Part shown: in pieces, positions 40,275 to 50,050 of the stretch | Position numbering within the stretch: the first letter of the stretch is position 1 | Layout of the letters: the number at the start of each line of letters is the position of its first letter | Assembly: GCF_019599545.1 (NCBI RefSeq) | Contig: NZ_JAIEZV010000001.1 | Location: forward strand, 868,001 to 932,000 | DNA: 64,000 nt | Source: Halobacillus sp. Nhm2S1 | Lineage (GTDB): Bacteria; Bacillota; Bacilli; Bacillales; Halobacillaceae | Direction: 5' to 3' | The notes under the pieces: model-generated | What the model saw: the letters and a program-made list of their open reading frames with translations, nothing else | Told to the model about the DNA's origin: nothing | The model's database searches: none | Position numbers and translations under genes: made by a program

Positions 40275-43200
40275 CTACTGCCAGTTCATAAATGCCTTCC
40301 AAAGCTTTTTCCACTTTTGTTCCACAGGCTTTTCTGATTCCGAACGTTGTTTCTGCCATTCATTGTAACTTGCAATCCCGATCAAAACGAGCCCGGCAAT
40401 CAATAGGTAGACCCACCATGGGAGGTTGCCCCAGTACGGGCGCGTCTGGTAGATGATGTTAAAAATAAGCACACCCATCCCAACAAGGAAATAAGATTTG
40501 ATTCGGAGCTGCATGCCGGCAACCATCGAGGTGAGCGACAATCCTCCAATGATCCAGGCATCCCAAATGGTGTGGCTCTGGATCGCATCAAGGACAAGAT
40601 AACCTGAGATGAAAAGTAATACAGCGACCTGAACGTAATTCATCGACTCCGAGGAAGCGGACCATATGTTTTTCCTGACAAACGCTAGGACAAGCAAAAC
40701 CGGCAGGGCCTGAATCTCTGCGATGATTAAATCAGGGATGTATTCACTGTACGCGGCTACAATCATCAAATAAGCGCCATACACACTGGCTGCCGTACCT
40801 GTGTAAAAGACGTTCTGAAGAAATTTTTCTGAACACTTCTTCCCGCCAAGATAAAACCACAAGCTTAGCAGCACAACGGGGAGAACGCGTATCCATACAT
40901 TTTCATCCCATAAGGTGTACAAATTCAAATAACCAATATATAAAAGTGCCGTCCATGTATAGGCATCCGCATTGATTTCAGGGCCAAACAGTCTTTTCTG
41001 CCAAATCTTCCCTGCCACAAGAAGAACGACGATACCTAAAGCCAGCACAACAACCATGTCCATATCGGTCCAAAACACCCGGAGTTTTTCCCATAATCCG
41101 AAGGTGAGGATCAATGGGACGAAGCGAACGATCGGCCATGGTCTCTGATGCAGGAAAAAAAGGTTGAAAACAGTGTAGGCGATCACCAGCATCCATTCTC
41201 CCTCCCCTTTAAAAGGAACGTCACTGATTATGACGAACAGACCTAAAAGGGAAAATGGAATGATGTACCACTCCAGCCGATTTCTCCACTCGGCAGAGAC
41301 GAAGAACCAGAGAAGCGCATACAAGAAGCTGCTGGCAAAAAACGCATATTCATAAGGAATTCCATCCCACCCGAGCTCTTTCGGAAGGATGACCACGAGG
41401 AGATACCCTGTCGTCAAAGCAGCATACAGCATGGTTTTTGTTCCTGATTCTCTACCTGCTTTCAAAGTGCTGAAGACGTACACCGTTAATGGAATGATCA
41501 ACAACACAGGATGAACATTTTCTGTACCCAGCTGATCGAATAGAATAAGCAGGACAATGAACGGCTGAACGATATGTCCCAGTATATAGAAATGAGGACG
41601 CATCCCTTTCGATTTCTTTTCTCCCCATTCTCCTATAGCAATCAAGAGCACAGGAGCGAAGACCATATACATGAGTACGTTAGAAAATGAATCGATACGC
41701 AGTGGATCGATCAATGATGTATAAAAACCTAGTGATGCGACAGAAACGAAACTCCAGTAGTACGTTTTATTTGAGTAGCGGACAAGCAGGTACATCATAG
41801 CGATGCCCACAAGTAGCAAGATCGGCCGTACAAGGATCGGGTCAACTCCATCATCTACGAACAGGAGCAGCATGGCAGCTGCGTAAGTCCCCTGGGCGAT
41901 ATAAAAAGTCGACATCTCAAAATCGTCTTCTTTCGCTTTTTTCCATAAAAAGTGCAGTCCAAGAAGAAGTACGCCCGTAAGAGCCAGATGGAAGGAAATC
42001 GAGTATCCTGTGCTGTAAGCAGGTACCCACTCTAGAAACTTTTGATAGAAAATGGCAGAAGCAGCCAGCAATCCTGATGGAAGCACCCAGACTGCCGTAC
42101 GCTTCATATCGTCATGTGAATCACTCTTTTTCACGAAAAAGGCAAGCAGACTGACGATGAGCAGCATGAGGGCACTATACCCGTACTGCAGGTCATAGAG
42201 ACCGAAGTATAAACACCCCGTCAACACAAATAAAGACGTGTAAAGACTGCTATCCTTCAGAGGCTGCAGCCACGTGACTTTAGTCCATATTCCTCCATAA
42301 AGAAAAAGGAGAGAAGCAGCTGTGAACAAAAAGACGAACAAGGGTCCCGTCTGAATCAAATCCCATAGCTGTGCTGTGGATACAAAAAAGAACACAGGAG
42401 CCAAATATTTGAAAATCACATGATTTGTCACGTTGGATAAAACGATATAATTCACCATGATGACAACGTAAGCGGCAAGCAGGAACCATGAGCTGCTTTG
42501 CTCCTTAATCAGAATGCTCTCATAGGTGATATAGATGAACGCTAAAAAGGAGACAATGCCGCTCGTCCAGCGAAATACCTTCTCGATGAACGTATGATTC
42601 CTAAACGCGTAGGCAAACCCGATGTAAAGCATGCCGACAAGCGCATAAACAAGTGATTCCATGGCATATAACGGTGTATTTTCAACAAGTTGATACACGC
42701 CGTACACGAGCATGACCGAAAAGACAAACTGATATTCTTTCGTCTTGTAAACAAAAACCATCGCCATATAAACACTGGCTGTCAGTAACAGGTTGAAGCT
42801 GTAAAACACTTCATTTTCAAAGAAAAACAGCATCAACAAAGTGGAAATGATTAGATTCAACTGGGCGAATAATGGCACCTCGGTGATGAATAACTGAAGG
42901 TGTCCTTTAGTTTTCAACCAGACATAAGCGACAAGCAATCCTGCATTGTACAGCATCAATCCAAGGTAAAAGGCATCAAGGGATAACGGGAGCGCTCCAA
43001 GCATGAACCCTATGGAAAGCGATAGAAACAAGAGCGAAATCCATACATAAAGACGTGAACGGTGAACGAACGCATGCCTTACATATAAAGGAAGCGGGAT
43101 CGCCGTTCCCATTAAACCGAGCAGATGCCTGCCTTCTCCATTCAGGGATAGGTAAGGGCCCAACAGCTGAAAATAACCAATCGCGACAATCACAATCGGA

Positions 43201-43685
43201 ATGAGTAAACTTCCGAGTGTCAAAAAGGCAAAAGCTGTCTGTTTGATTTTCAAAAATCGGCCGGTCCCATAGCTTAATGCGAAGAAAAAGAGCGACACAC
43301 AGGAGATGGAAATGACCTTGGTCGCTGCTCCCATTTGATCCCACTGACTCGTCGCAACGATTAAGCCCGTGATCAGCAGGATGGAAACGCCCAAGATGAG
43401 CGTCCACGTGATGTTGCGTTCGCGGATTTGTTCCGGCGTGCGTTCTTTTTTCTTTTTGAGCGGCTTGGGTTTTGGTGCCGGCTTTGGCTGCCGGACAGTT
43501 TCTGGTTGAACCTCTTCGTTGTCCACACGTTCGCTGGGCTTTATAGATTCATTGTCTTCCAGATAAGCCCCCTGTGCCTGCATCAGTCGAGAGAACTCTT
43601 GATCTGTTATGTACCCATTCTCTTTAAGGTGATTCAATTGCTCCCGAAATACCTTCTGTTTTTCTTCCTTGGATAATGCGGCCAT
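40275..43685 (-). CDS. giant polytopic membrane protein (DUF2157-like), 1136 aa
   Basis: The N-terminus (about 1-95) is soluble: a short helical hairpin (SKEEKQKVFREQLNHLKENG) and a Pro/Lys-rich linker (PKPAPKPKPLKKKKE). The remaining 1000 residues form roughly 30 or more transmembrane helices with very short loops. The start of the membrane part resembles DUF2157/SCO7613-type predicted membrane proteins. The ATG follows GGGGGAGGGG. Promoter TTGAAG-17-TAAAAT with a 16-base palindrome over the -10 lies upstream. No transport or enzyme motif is visible. It shares a transcript with the 51-aa gene downstream. Confidence 0.85.
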   Translation of the reverse strand: MAALSKEEKQKVFREQLNHLKENGYITDQEFSRLMQAQGAYLEDNESIKPSERVDNEEVQPETVRQPKPAPKPKPLKKKKERTPEQIRERNITWTLILGVSILLITGLIVATSQWDQMGAATKVISISCVSLFFFALSYGTGRFLKIKQTAFAFLTLGSLLIPIVIVAIGYFQLLGPYLSLNGEGRHLLGLMGTAIPLPLYVRHAFVHRSRLYVWISLLFLSLSIGFMLGALPLSLDAFYLGLMLYNAGLLVAYVWLKTKGHLQLFITEVPLFAQLNLIISTLLMLFFFENEVFYSFNLLLTASVYMAMVFVYKTKEYQFVFSVMLVYGVYQLVENTPLYAMESLVYALVGMLYIGFAYAFRNHTFIEKVFRWTSGIVSFLAFIYITYESILIKEQSSSWFLLAAYVVIMVNYIVLSNVTNHVIFKYLAPVFFFVSTAQLWDLIQTGPLFVFLFTAASLLFLYGGIWTKVTWLQPLKDSSLYTSLFVLTGCLYFGLYDLQYGYSALMLLIVSLLAFFVKKSDSHDDMKRTAVWVLPSGLLAASAIFYQKFLEWVPAYSTGYSISFHLALTGVLLLGLHFLWKKAKEDDFEMSTFYIAQGTYAAAMLLLFVDDGVDPILVRPILLLVGIAMMYLLVRYSNKTYYWSFVSVASLGFYTSLIDPLRIDSFSNVLMYMVFAPVLLIAIGEWGEKKSKGMRPHFYILGHIVQPFIVLLILFDQLGTENVHPVLLIIPLTVYVFSTLKAGRESGTKTMLYAALTTGYLLVVILPKELGWDGIPYEYAFFASSFLYALLWFFVSAEWRNRLEWYIIPFSLLGLFVIISDVPFKGEGEWMLVIAYTVFNLFFLHQRPWPIVRFVPLILTFGLWEKLRVFWTDMDMVVVLALGIVVLLVAGKIWQKRLFGPEINADAYTWTALLYIGYLNLYTLWDENVWIRVLPVVLLSLWFYLGGKKCSEKFLQNVFYTGTAASVYGAYLMIVAAYSEYIPDLIIAEIQALPVLLVLAFVRKNIWSASSESMNYVQVAVLLFISGYLVLDAIQSHTIWDAWIIGGLSLTSMVAGMQLRIKSYFLVGMGVLIFNIIYQTRPYWGNLPWWVYLLIAGLVLIGIASYNEWQKQRSESEKPVEQKWKKLWKAFMNWQ

Positions 43686-43712
43686 TTCTTCCCCTCCCCC
43701 GATCGTTATTTC

Positions 43713-43747
43713 GGTGTAATTTTACACCAAAACTAATAGGACTTCAA
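43713..43747 (-). promoter_or_regulatory. promoter with palindrome over the -10 box
   Basis: On the minus strand TTGAAG (43742-43747), 17 bases, TAAAAT (43719-43724). The palindrome GGTGTAATTTTACACC (43713-43728) covers the -10 box, a likely repressor site for the giant membrane protein gene. Confidence 0.6.
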
Positions 43748-43795
43748 CATTTTTCCAACAATTATTAAATCCTTCTCACAGCTGAATCCGGCACC

Positions 43796-43827
43796 AAAAA
43801 AGAAGGTTGCCCACTTCAGGAGCAACC
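43796..43827 (-). terminator. Rho-independent terminator
   Basis: GGTTGC (43805-43810) pairs with GCAACC (43822-43827), with T6 following on the minus strand. It ends the gene at 43829-44020. Confidence 0.8.
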
Positions 43828-43828
43828 A

Positions 43829-44020
43829 CTACCTTATTTCAACCAAATGCTTCTTAGGAGTCCATTCCCCATCTAAGACCATGGCTACTTTTTCTGCAGC
43901 TTCAGGGATTTCATACGTCGATTCTGATATGATTTTTGAATTTCCTTTTGCGGAAACTCCAATAAAAAGAATCAGCACCAGACCAACGATCAACAAGCGT
44001 TGTCTTTTCCTCTTCTCCAT
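43829..44020 (-). CDS. small exported or anchored protein, 63 aa
   Basis: A basic start (MEKRKRQRLL) and one hydrophobic segment (IVGLVLILFIGVSA) are followed by about 40 polar residues that would face outward. It may be an uncleaved signal anchor or a small secreted protein. GAAGGGGG precedes the start at 44018-44020. It is read after the epimerase gene, 54 bases downstream. Function unknown. Confidence 0.7.
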   Translation of the reverse strand: MEKRKRQRLLIVGLVLILFIGVSAKGNSKIISESTYEIPEAAEKVAMVLDGEWTPKKHLVEIR

Positions 44021-44074
44021 TCAACCCCCTTCACTTACATTTTTTGTAATTACATAGTAACATATTCTCCTAGT

Positions 44075-44962
44075 CTATTTGCTTAGTATTTCCTCCAAGG
44101 TTTGATCAAGCAGCGGATATTGAAAAGTAAATCCCTCTTCCTCTAATCTTTGCGGGATCACCCACCTGCTCTTCAATACAAGCTCGGTTTCCGTTCGAAT
44201 GAGGGCCGAACCAATTTCAAGCATCCACTTCGGTGCAGGCAGCCCGAAAGACCGGTCTGCCTTTTCCCGAAGAAGGCGCATCAGTTCTTCATTGGTAACA
44301 GGGCTTGGTGCTGAACAGTTAAAGACTCCTTCTAACTTTTGATTCTCTTTCAAAAACAGACAGATCCGGAAGAGGTCTTCCACATGAATCCAACTGAACA
44401 TCTGCTTTCCAGAACCCTGTGGGCCACCGAGTCCAAATCTCACCAAATTTTTATAGGGTGTCATCACACCGCCTTCTTCGCCTAACACGATGGCTGTCCG
44501 GAGAGCGGCTTTTCGAGTATCAGGTGTGCGGAAAGCGAAAAAGTTTTCTTCCCAATTCGTAGCCACATCCACGGAAAAACCCGTGCCGATTTCTCCTTGT
44601 TCTTCTGTCATCGGACGATCTTCCGCGTGACGATAGATGGTAGCCGTACTTGAGTTCAGCCAGACTTCCGGTGGATGATCGCATTTCTGAACCGCTTCTC
44701 CAAGGATGTTCGTAGTGACGACTCTCGAAATCATAATCTCATTCTTGTTCTTAGCGTTATAACGGCAGTTGACCGATTTACCCGCTAGATTGATGAGGAT
44801 ATCCGCGCCATCAATAGCCTTTACGATAAGCTCTTGATCCTCCCAATGAATGAACCCTTTCCTTCTGGAGATGACTTTCACCTCATATCCAAGGTCCTTG
44901 AATCTTTTTTGAAAATATTCTCCTATAAAACCGGTTCCTCCAGCCAGGACAACCTTTTTCAT
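44075..44962 (-). CDS. TIGR01777-type NAD(P)-dependent epimerase (YfcH/SDR39U1)
   Basis: A 295-residue atypical SDR. The nucleotide-binding motif GGTGFIG is at about residues 8-14 (VLAGGTGFIGEYF), the NLAGKSVNCRY segment is typical of this subfamily, and a DUF1731-like C-terminus (RSRWVIPQRLEEEGFTFQYP) ends the protein. The YxxxK site is atypical in this group. The ATG at 44960-44962 has GAAGGGAG upstream; the longer frame overlaps the divergent gene. The substrate is unknown throughout the family. Confidence 0.9.
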   Translation of the reverse strand: MKKVVLAGGTGFIGEYFQKRFKDLGYEVKVISRRKGFIHWEDQELIVKAIDGADILINLAGKSVNCRYNAKNKNEIMISRVVTTNILGEAVQKCDHPPEVWLNSSTATIYRHAEDRPMTEEQGEIGTGFSVDVATNWEENFFAFRTPDTRKAALRTAIVLGEEGGVMTPYKNLVRFGLGGPQGSGKQMFSWIHVEDLFRICLFLKENQKLEGVFNCSAPSPVTNEELMRLLREKADRSFGLPAPKWMLEIGSALIRTETELVLKSRWVIPQRLEEEGFTFQYPLLDQTLEEILSK

Positions 44963-45168
44963 AATGATCGACTCCCTTCTCAACGTTTGTTCCTTCTTCT
45001 TATCCATTCTAAGGAGTCCCTGTTTATTTGTACAATTTTCCAACGCAAGTGACCGATCACTAGGAACCACTGACCTTTCCCTTCCTGCCACATACCTCCC
45101 AGTCCATGACAGATCACCCCTTCCCATCTATACTGACAATAGAAAGACAGACGGGAGGCAGAGGGAGA

Positions 45169-45621
45169 ATGAAACTGATTGTAGATATCAATGAAACGTA
45201 TGAAGAAACAAAGGTAACAGTGGAATGTAAGGAAGTCGACCCTTCCATTAGAAAAATCCTGGATGCTTTGGAAGAAAAGAAACAAGACTTGGTGGTAGGA
45301 GATCGAGCAGATCGTCAACACCTGCTCAAGCCCATGGACATCGAGTATTTCTACACGGAAAAAGAAATCGTCCATGCCGCTCATAAGGATGGGCCATACA
45401 AATTAAAGGAAAAGCTATACGAACTGCAAGAAACGCTGCCTTCTCACCAATTCATCCGTATTTCAAAATCCGTCCTCGCAAATCTATATAAAATCAGTCA
45501 TTTTGAACCCTCTTTCCACGGCACCTTGGTCGTTCATTTTCATTCCGGCACCAAAGAGTACGCGTCCAGGCATTATGTAAAAGAAATCAAAAACACGTTA
45601 AAAATGAACAGGAGGAAATAA
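45169..45621 (+). CDS. LytTR-type DNA-binding regulator
   Basis: A 150-residue protein with a short N-terminal domain (about 1-45) and a LytTR DNA-binding domain (about 50-148). The latter is seen in MDIEYFYTEKEIVHAAHKDG, FIRISKSVLANLYKI and SRHYVKEIKNTLKM. There is no receiver domain. GGGAGGCAGAGGGAGA precedes the ATG at 45169. It pairs with the DUF3021 gene two bases downstream, a common two-gene unit in which the membrane partner limits the regulator. It probably controls its own operon. Confidence 0.92.
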   Translation: MKLIVDINETYEETKVTVECKEVDPSIRKILDALEEKKQDLVVGDRADRQHLLKPMDIEYFYTEKEIVHAAHKDGPYKLKEKLYELQETLPSHQFIRISKSVLANLYKISHFEPSFHGTLVVHFHSGTKEYASRHYVKEIKNTLKMNRRK

Positions 45622-45623
45622 AA

Positions 45624-46037
45624 ATGAAAACATTTTTATTCAGAAGCATGGTCGGCATTTTCTTCGGCGCATTTCTCGCGATTCTTATGACATTCGCCGT
45701 TATTTGGTTCGGGGATGTTCAAACACTCTCGGGTGATGCTTTCATCCGAAATTCGATGGGCAGTATGTTCTGTGGCTGGTTTTTCTCTGTAACGCCTTTA
45801 TACTTTGAAATCACCACACTCAAACTCTGGCAGCAAACCCTTTTACATTTCCTCACCGTCTCGCTGCTCTACTTCATCATCAGCTTCGGTATTGGATGGA
45901 TTCCATTTCAGCTAACATCTGCCCTTTTATCCATCCTTTCATTTTTGCTCATTTATTTGATCATATGGATCGGCTTCTACTTCTATTTCAGGTCCGAATC
46001 TAAGAAGTTGAATGAGGAATTGAATCATCTCCAATAA
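45624..46037 (+). CDS. DUF3021 membrane protein
   Basis: A 137-residue protein with four transmembrane helices (about 8-30, 45-62, 72-92 and 100-122) and a basic C-terminus. This is the DUF3021 fold found next to LytTR regulators. AGGAGGAAATAAAA precedes its ATG, right after the LytTR stop, so translation is coupled. It probably binds the regulator or senses the membrane. Confidence 0.88.
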   Translation: MKTFLFRSMVGIFFGAFLAILMTFAVIWFGDVQTLSGDAFIRNSMGSMFCGWFFSVTPLYFEITTLKLWQQTLLHFLTVSLLYFIISFGIGWIPFQLTSALLSILSFLLIYLIIWIGFYFYFRSESKKLNEELNHLQ

Positions 46038-46038
46038 A

Positions 46039-46078
46039 AAAAACGACGACAACCCCTGTAAGGGTTGTCGTCGTTTTT
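46039..46078. terminator. bidirectional terminator
   Basis: Seventeen-base perfect arms (46039-46055 and 46062-46078), including AACGACGACAACCC, have a six-base loop. It separates the LytTR operon from the convergent lysozyme-like gene. Confidence 0.95.
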
Positions 46079-46086
46079 ATCCTCCA

Positions 46087-46740
46087 TCAGGAAGAGGTCG
46101 CAAGTAGGTCCCCATCTTCTTCATAGTGGTCCAGTACAGCATCTACATAATAAATATCTCCATAACAGGCATCATACTGTTCTGCTTCTTCACGGATACA
46201 GCTGTATTTCCCTGTATGCTTTAATTCTTCATATTTCTTGGAGGAAAATTCAATGGCCAGTTCCTGCGTATATTCTCCACCATGGTTCATGACAAAATCA
46301 ATGAACCCTGCACCAAAATTGTACGATTGAAGCGCTAGTTTCACATCCCCATCAGCACGCTCCAATGTCTTTGCGAAATAAGCAACCCCTTGCTCGATGG
46401 ACTTCTCAGGATTGTCAATACAGCCAACTTCCCCACAATGGGATTCTGACGCCTGCATCGGATCGTCACCACGTCCACCTGACTCCTGCGTCATCAAAGC
46501 GAGCAATATATCCTTGTATTCCCTGATCCCTTCCTGCTCCGCGTACATTGCAATATCATCTTCATACTGCAGCACCTGCTGGGGGAGGTCCGGTTCTTTT
46601 TCTTCAACAGTTGACCAGCTGCTCATGATTCCATCCCCAAGCTGACTTTTCATGGTTAAGAAAACGAGTCCAAGTAGAAAGACGGGGAGAAGGAAGGCTC
46701 CCCATGAGCGGCCTCTGTTTCTATCATTCTTCTTATTCAC
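46087..46740 (-). CDS. lysozyme-like cell-wall hydrolase (CwlT-type domain)
   Basis: A 217-residue protein with an N-terminal transmembrane anchor (about 13-30) and an extracytoplasmic lysozyme-like domain. The catalytic Glu is in LALMTQESGGRG (about residue 87), followed by DPMQASESHCGEVG, and SYNFGAGFIDFV later, as in the CwlT N-terminal muramidase. It should cut peptidoglycan glycan strands. The C-terminal peptidase domain of CwlT is absent. GTG at 46738-46740 follows AGAGGGGGAGAAGG. Confidence 0.88.
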   Translation of the reverse strand: MNKKNDRNRGRSWGAFLLPVFLLGLVFLTMKSQLGDGIMSSWSTVEEKEPDLPQQVLQYEDDIAMYAEQEGIREYKDILLALMTQESGGRGDDPMQASESHCGEVGCIDNPEKSIEQGVAYFAKTLERADGDVKLALQSYNFGAGFIDFVMNHGGEYTQELAIEFSSKKYEELKHTGKYSCIREEAEQYDACYGDIYYVDAVLDHYEEDGDLLATSS

Positions 46741-46894
46741 CCTTCTCCCCCTCTCTTCGACGCTAATCTATTTATATCTTACCATTTCCCACTTGAAATC
46801 ACTGTAAAAAAGCATCCAATAGAGCCGATTGGGGACTACATATTTCCTCTTAATCTAGGAAGCACACTCTTTCTTACCCAGGATTGCTTATAAC

Positions 46895-46922
46895 AAAAAA
46901 AGCCGCCACAACATGTGACGAC
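46895..46922 (-). terminator. Rho-independent terminator
   Basis: On the minus strand GTCGTCACA and TGTGGCGGC pair (with G-T wobbles) around a three-base loop and are followed by T7. It ends the siderophore operon. Confidence 0.82.
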
Positions 46923-48100
46923 TATTTCTTCTCTTCCAAATAGATGAATTCCGGCTCGGGATGACTTAAAAATTCATGATGTGAAATCGTCCATGCATAA
47001 GCACCAGCATAATCAAAAATCACAACATCTCCCGCTCTCAGCTCTTCTACATATTCATTTTTCACAAGAACATCATTCGGTGTACATAACTCTCCGGCAA
47101 TGGTCACTTCCGCATCCTTCATACCCGGCCTTTCATAGGGAGCTTTCCATTCCTCGATGGGATAAACCCGGAAAGGGTGACTCATTTTCCAGGCAGCAGG
47201 GAGGCGGAGGTGATGGGAGCCACCCCGGATGAGGGCAAAATAATGATCATGGTTAGCCTTTACATCGATGACCTCCGCCACATATGATCCGGCAGCTGCC
47301 GTCATGTACCTTCCCAGTTCAAGCACTAAAGTCAGCCCGTCCATTTGGGATTCCATTTTATGAAGTCCTGAAGTGAATAAGTCCCAATCAAACGCCTCTT
47401 CAGGATTCCAATAATTGATGCCAACGCCTCCTCCAACATCGACCATGTGGATGTCCAATTCAAAGCGGTTCCGCCAACTCTTCGATTTTTCCAAGCACAT
47501 GGATATAAATCGCACATGAGCCTCAGCATTCAAGTTGTTGGACATCGCATGAAAGTGAAAACCTTCTATACTTACATGGTCCATCTGTAGCGCCTTTTGT
47601 ATGATCTGTGGCACTTCACGTTCATCAACACCGAATTGAGTCGGAACGCCGGACATCATATGGTGACTTTCGGGGACATCACGACTCAAATTGACGCGGA
47701 TCAAGACCGGAGTGACGGTTCCTCTTTCTTTTGAAAGCCATTCGATGCGATTTAAGTCATGGAAACTTTCTACATTAATGGCTTCCACTCCAGCATCAAT
47801 CGCTTCCTTTATTTCCTCCTGTTTCTTTGCAGGGGCTCCAAAAAGCACTGTTTTTTCTTGATGCACTTTATGCAATTCCCCGGCCGAAGCGACTTCAAAT
47901 CCATCCACAATAGGGGCGAGAGTTCCTAGAATACGTGGATCAGGATTCGCTTTCACCGCATAAAAAAGCCGGCAAAAAGCCGGAAGACCGCTTTTTAACG
48001 TATTCACATGCTCTCGTAATCGACCTAAATCATAAACATAGGCACAAATGGGACCACCATGTACCCGTTTTTTATTTTCAATATACTGATCAATTCTCAT
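46922..48100 (-). CDS. SbnH-like PLP-dependent decarboxylase (siderophore biosynthesis)
   Basis: A 392-residue fold-type III PLP enzyme of the diaminopimelate/ornithine decarboxylase superfamily. The barrel carries the PLP lysine in FYAVKANPD (about residue 50) and the Gly-rich phosphate loop VDVGGGVGINY. The C-terminal beta domain holds GELCTPNDVL and the end ISHHEFLSHPEPEFIYL. This matches SbnH, which decarboxylates citryl-diaminopropionate in staphyloferrin B synthesis, and the related PvsE/AcsE enzymes. It is the last gene of the operon, 21 bases after the IucA/IucC synthetase gene. Confidence 0.85.
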   Translation of the reverse strand: MRIDQYIENKKRVHGGPICAYVYDLGRLREHVNTLKSGLPAFCRLFYAVKANPDPRILGTLAPIVDGFEVASAGELHKVHQEKTVLFGAPAKKQEEIKEAIDAGVEAINVESFHDLNRIEWLSKERGTVTPVLIRVNLSRDVPESHHMMSGVPTQFGVDEREVPQIIQKALQMDHVSIEGFHFHAMSNNLNAEAHVRFISMCLEKSKSWRNRFELDIHMVDVGGGVGINYWNPEEAFDWDLFTSGLHKMESQMDGLTLVLELGRYMTAAAGSYVAEVIDVKANHDHYFALIRGGSHHLRLPAAWKMSHPFRVYPIEEWKAPYERPGMKDAEVTIAGELCTPNDVLVKNEYVEELRAGDVVIFDYAGAYAWTISHHEFLSHPEPEFIYLEEKK

Positions 48101-48121
48101 GACTACATCCTCACACTTTCT

Positions 48122-50050
48122 TCAAGCTAAAGGGTTTGGCACTTCGGTGTATGCATCCCCTTTACTGTTGTTCAGCCTCATTTGAGTCAATGACTTATGC
48201 ATGACCGTCGGCTGGAATAGGAACGTTCGATCTTCCGCCACTTGGCCCGCCAACTCATTCGCCAGTCCCAAACGATCCAGTTCTTCCTGTACCCCTCTTT
48301 TTACTTCCATCCAAAATGTTTCTTCCGCTAGTCCGGAATACCGCACAAGCTGACGGATGATTTCTCCTAAATGGTTTTGAAAGACGGTGTAATACAGTTT
48401 GTTATGCATCGAAGAACAATCATTCGTCACACTGACCGAATCTGCAGCAAACTTTGGAGAAATCCCCTGTTTCCGAAGGCGTTCCGGATAAACCCTTGCT
48501 CCGCCCCAGTCCCGGAAAAAGAAGCGGGTTAAACGACCATTCTTAAATACAGGAACACTGTTCTGAAGATGTCCTTCCAACGCCACTCCATACTTGACCA
48601 TCATCGTCATATAGCCTGGAAGCACTTTTTGTATATAATGATAGAAAAACTCGTTGGCTGCCTGGGTCCGATTCAGGTGATGTTTCGTCTGAAATTCCTG
48701 GACCAGCTCATGTAGGATTGTCAAACCACTGATTGGGGACCGGGCGTACAAGCTCATTCCAGCAACGGCGACTTCTCCTTCTTCCAGGTGCGGTTGGAGA
48801 GATTCCCGTACTAACATCGTCAAATTACGGCTTTTTAACCGCTCCTCAGATCGGAAAGCAGCCCCGCCCCATTCATTTAAAGGGACAAAGGAATGTAACT
48901 GCGGCTCTTTATCTTTGATTTCCTGAATCATTGTTGAGAAAACGGTAGAATTCATCGCTGTCTGCGTAGAAATGGAACGGACGGTCGACGTCATCTGGCT
49001 GTTTACAGCAAGTTTTATCACAGGGGCGTCTTTCCTCTTAGGAGCTACAGTCCTGAACGAAGAAGTCGCCTCTACATTCATAGGTCGTGAAGATAAAAGG
49101 ATCACTTCTTCATCTTCGATTTCCTTTTGATAAATTTCCGGTATCGCATGGTCGTACTGCCAAGGGTGGACAGGCAGAATCGTGTACAGGCTCTTCTCGT
49201 ATCCCAACTCCGTTAATTCCTTATGCCCAGCCTCAACGCTTTCCGGAAAACTGGATTCAAACGTTGCTCCTGTACTCAATATCAATGACTTCTTCACGGC
49301 CGCCATGCGGATTGGAAACGTCTGATGAAACTCCGGGGAGTAACGGACCGTATCTTCATAGGTCAGTCCTATTTTCGTCTTGGCCCCAGGATGGAGGTGG
49401 TGCCCATCAACAACAAGCTGTTCGAAAAATAGATGAGCGTCTTCCCCTTTTTTCAACACATAATCGCTGGATGTATCCACATCCATACTGGCAGCTTCTG
49501 TGCGAACGGTCTGCTTCCATTCCTCATGAATAGTTAGAGCGAGGGCAAGGTTTGCCGTTCCATTATTCAACTCCTGGACAAAAGTGTCGCGATTTGGGTA
49601 GTCTTCTTTTTTAAACAAAAGAAAGACGAGCTCTGAGGCGGAAGATACGGCGCGAAGTCCTCGCTCCTCAATCAGCAAAGGTACATCGACTTCGACAAAG
49701 CGGAAAGCCGATTGATTGATGACCGGAAATAAGAGTTTGTTTCCCTGCTTTTGCACAAGTAAATAAGTCCGGTCATTCTCCAGTAGTGATTCCTTACCAG
49801 CAGGAATCGTCCTGCATAGATAAGCTACACCGCCCTCCAGGATCTCAGCACCCGAATATAGACCATCTATGTTCTCCCGAATAATGGAATTCGCAAGCTT
49901 CAATAAGATCCCTTTTCTTGCTTCTGCGCGGCAGTCCCAAAAAAGGTCAGCATAGGCAGGGTATGCCCTTTTCAAAAATTGAAAGGCCTGATCTTCTTCT
50001 TTATGCAATCCAGGCCACGACTTCATACGTTCAGTTAAGGGCAGAATCAT
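48122..50050 (-). CDS. IucA/IucC-family siderophore synthetase
   Basis: A 642-residue NRPS-independent siderophore (NIS) synthetase. Family motifs are visible: GHHLHPGAKTKIGL (about 217-230), ILPVHPWQYDH (about 280), STQTAMNSTVFSTM and RDWGGARVYPERL. The C-terminal 150 residues are the FhuF-like domain. These enzymes join citrate or its derivatives to amines or alcohols through an acyl-adenylate. The ATG at 50048-50050 overlaps the previous gene by 20 bases and follows AAGAGGTGAAACAAC. It is the second synthetase of the operon. Confidence 0.93.
   Translation of the reverse strand: MILPLTERMKSWPGLHKEEDQAFQFLKRAYPAYADLFWDCRAEARKGILLKLANSIIRENIDGLYSGAEILEGGVAYLCRTIPAGKESLLENDRTYLLVQKQGNKLLFPVINQSAFRFVEVDVPLLIEERGLRAVSSASELVFLLFKKEDYPNRDTFVQELNNGTANLALALTIHEEWKQTVRTEAASMDVDTSSDYVLKKGEDAHLFFEQLVVDGHHLHPGAKTKIGLTYEDTVRYSPEFHQTFPIRMAAVKKSLILSTGATFESSFPESVEAGHKELTELGYEKSLYTILPVHPWQYDHAIPEIYQKEIEDEEVILLSSRPMNVEATSSFRTVAPKRKDAPVIKLAVNSQMTSTVRSISTQTAMNSTVFSTMIQEIKDKEPQLHSFVPLNEWGGAAFRSEERLKSRNLTMLVRESLQPHLEEGEVAVAGMSLYARSPISGLTILHELVQEFQTKHHLNRTQAANEFFYHYIQKVLPGYMTMMVKYGVALEGHLQNSVPVFKNGRLTRFFFRDWGGARVYPERLRKQGISPKFAADSVSVTNDCSSMHNKLYYTVFQNHLGEIIRQLVRYSGLAEETFWMEVKRGVQEELDRLGLANELAGQVAEDRTFLFQPTVMHKSLTQMRLNNSKGDAYTEVPNPLA

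Noticed and set aside
49087-49533. 148-codon open frame on the plus strand
   Set aside because: Antisense to the IucA/IucC synthetase at 48122-50050, with low-complexity translation and no ribosome binding site.
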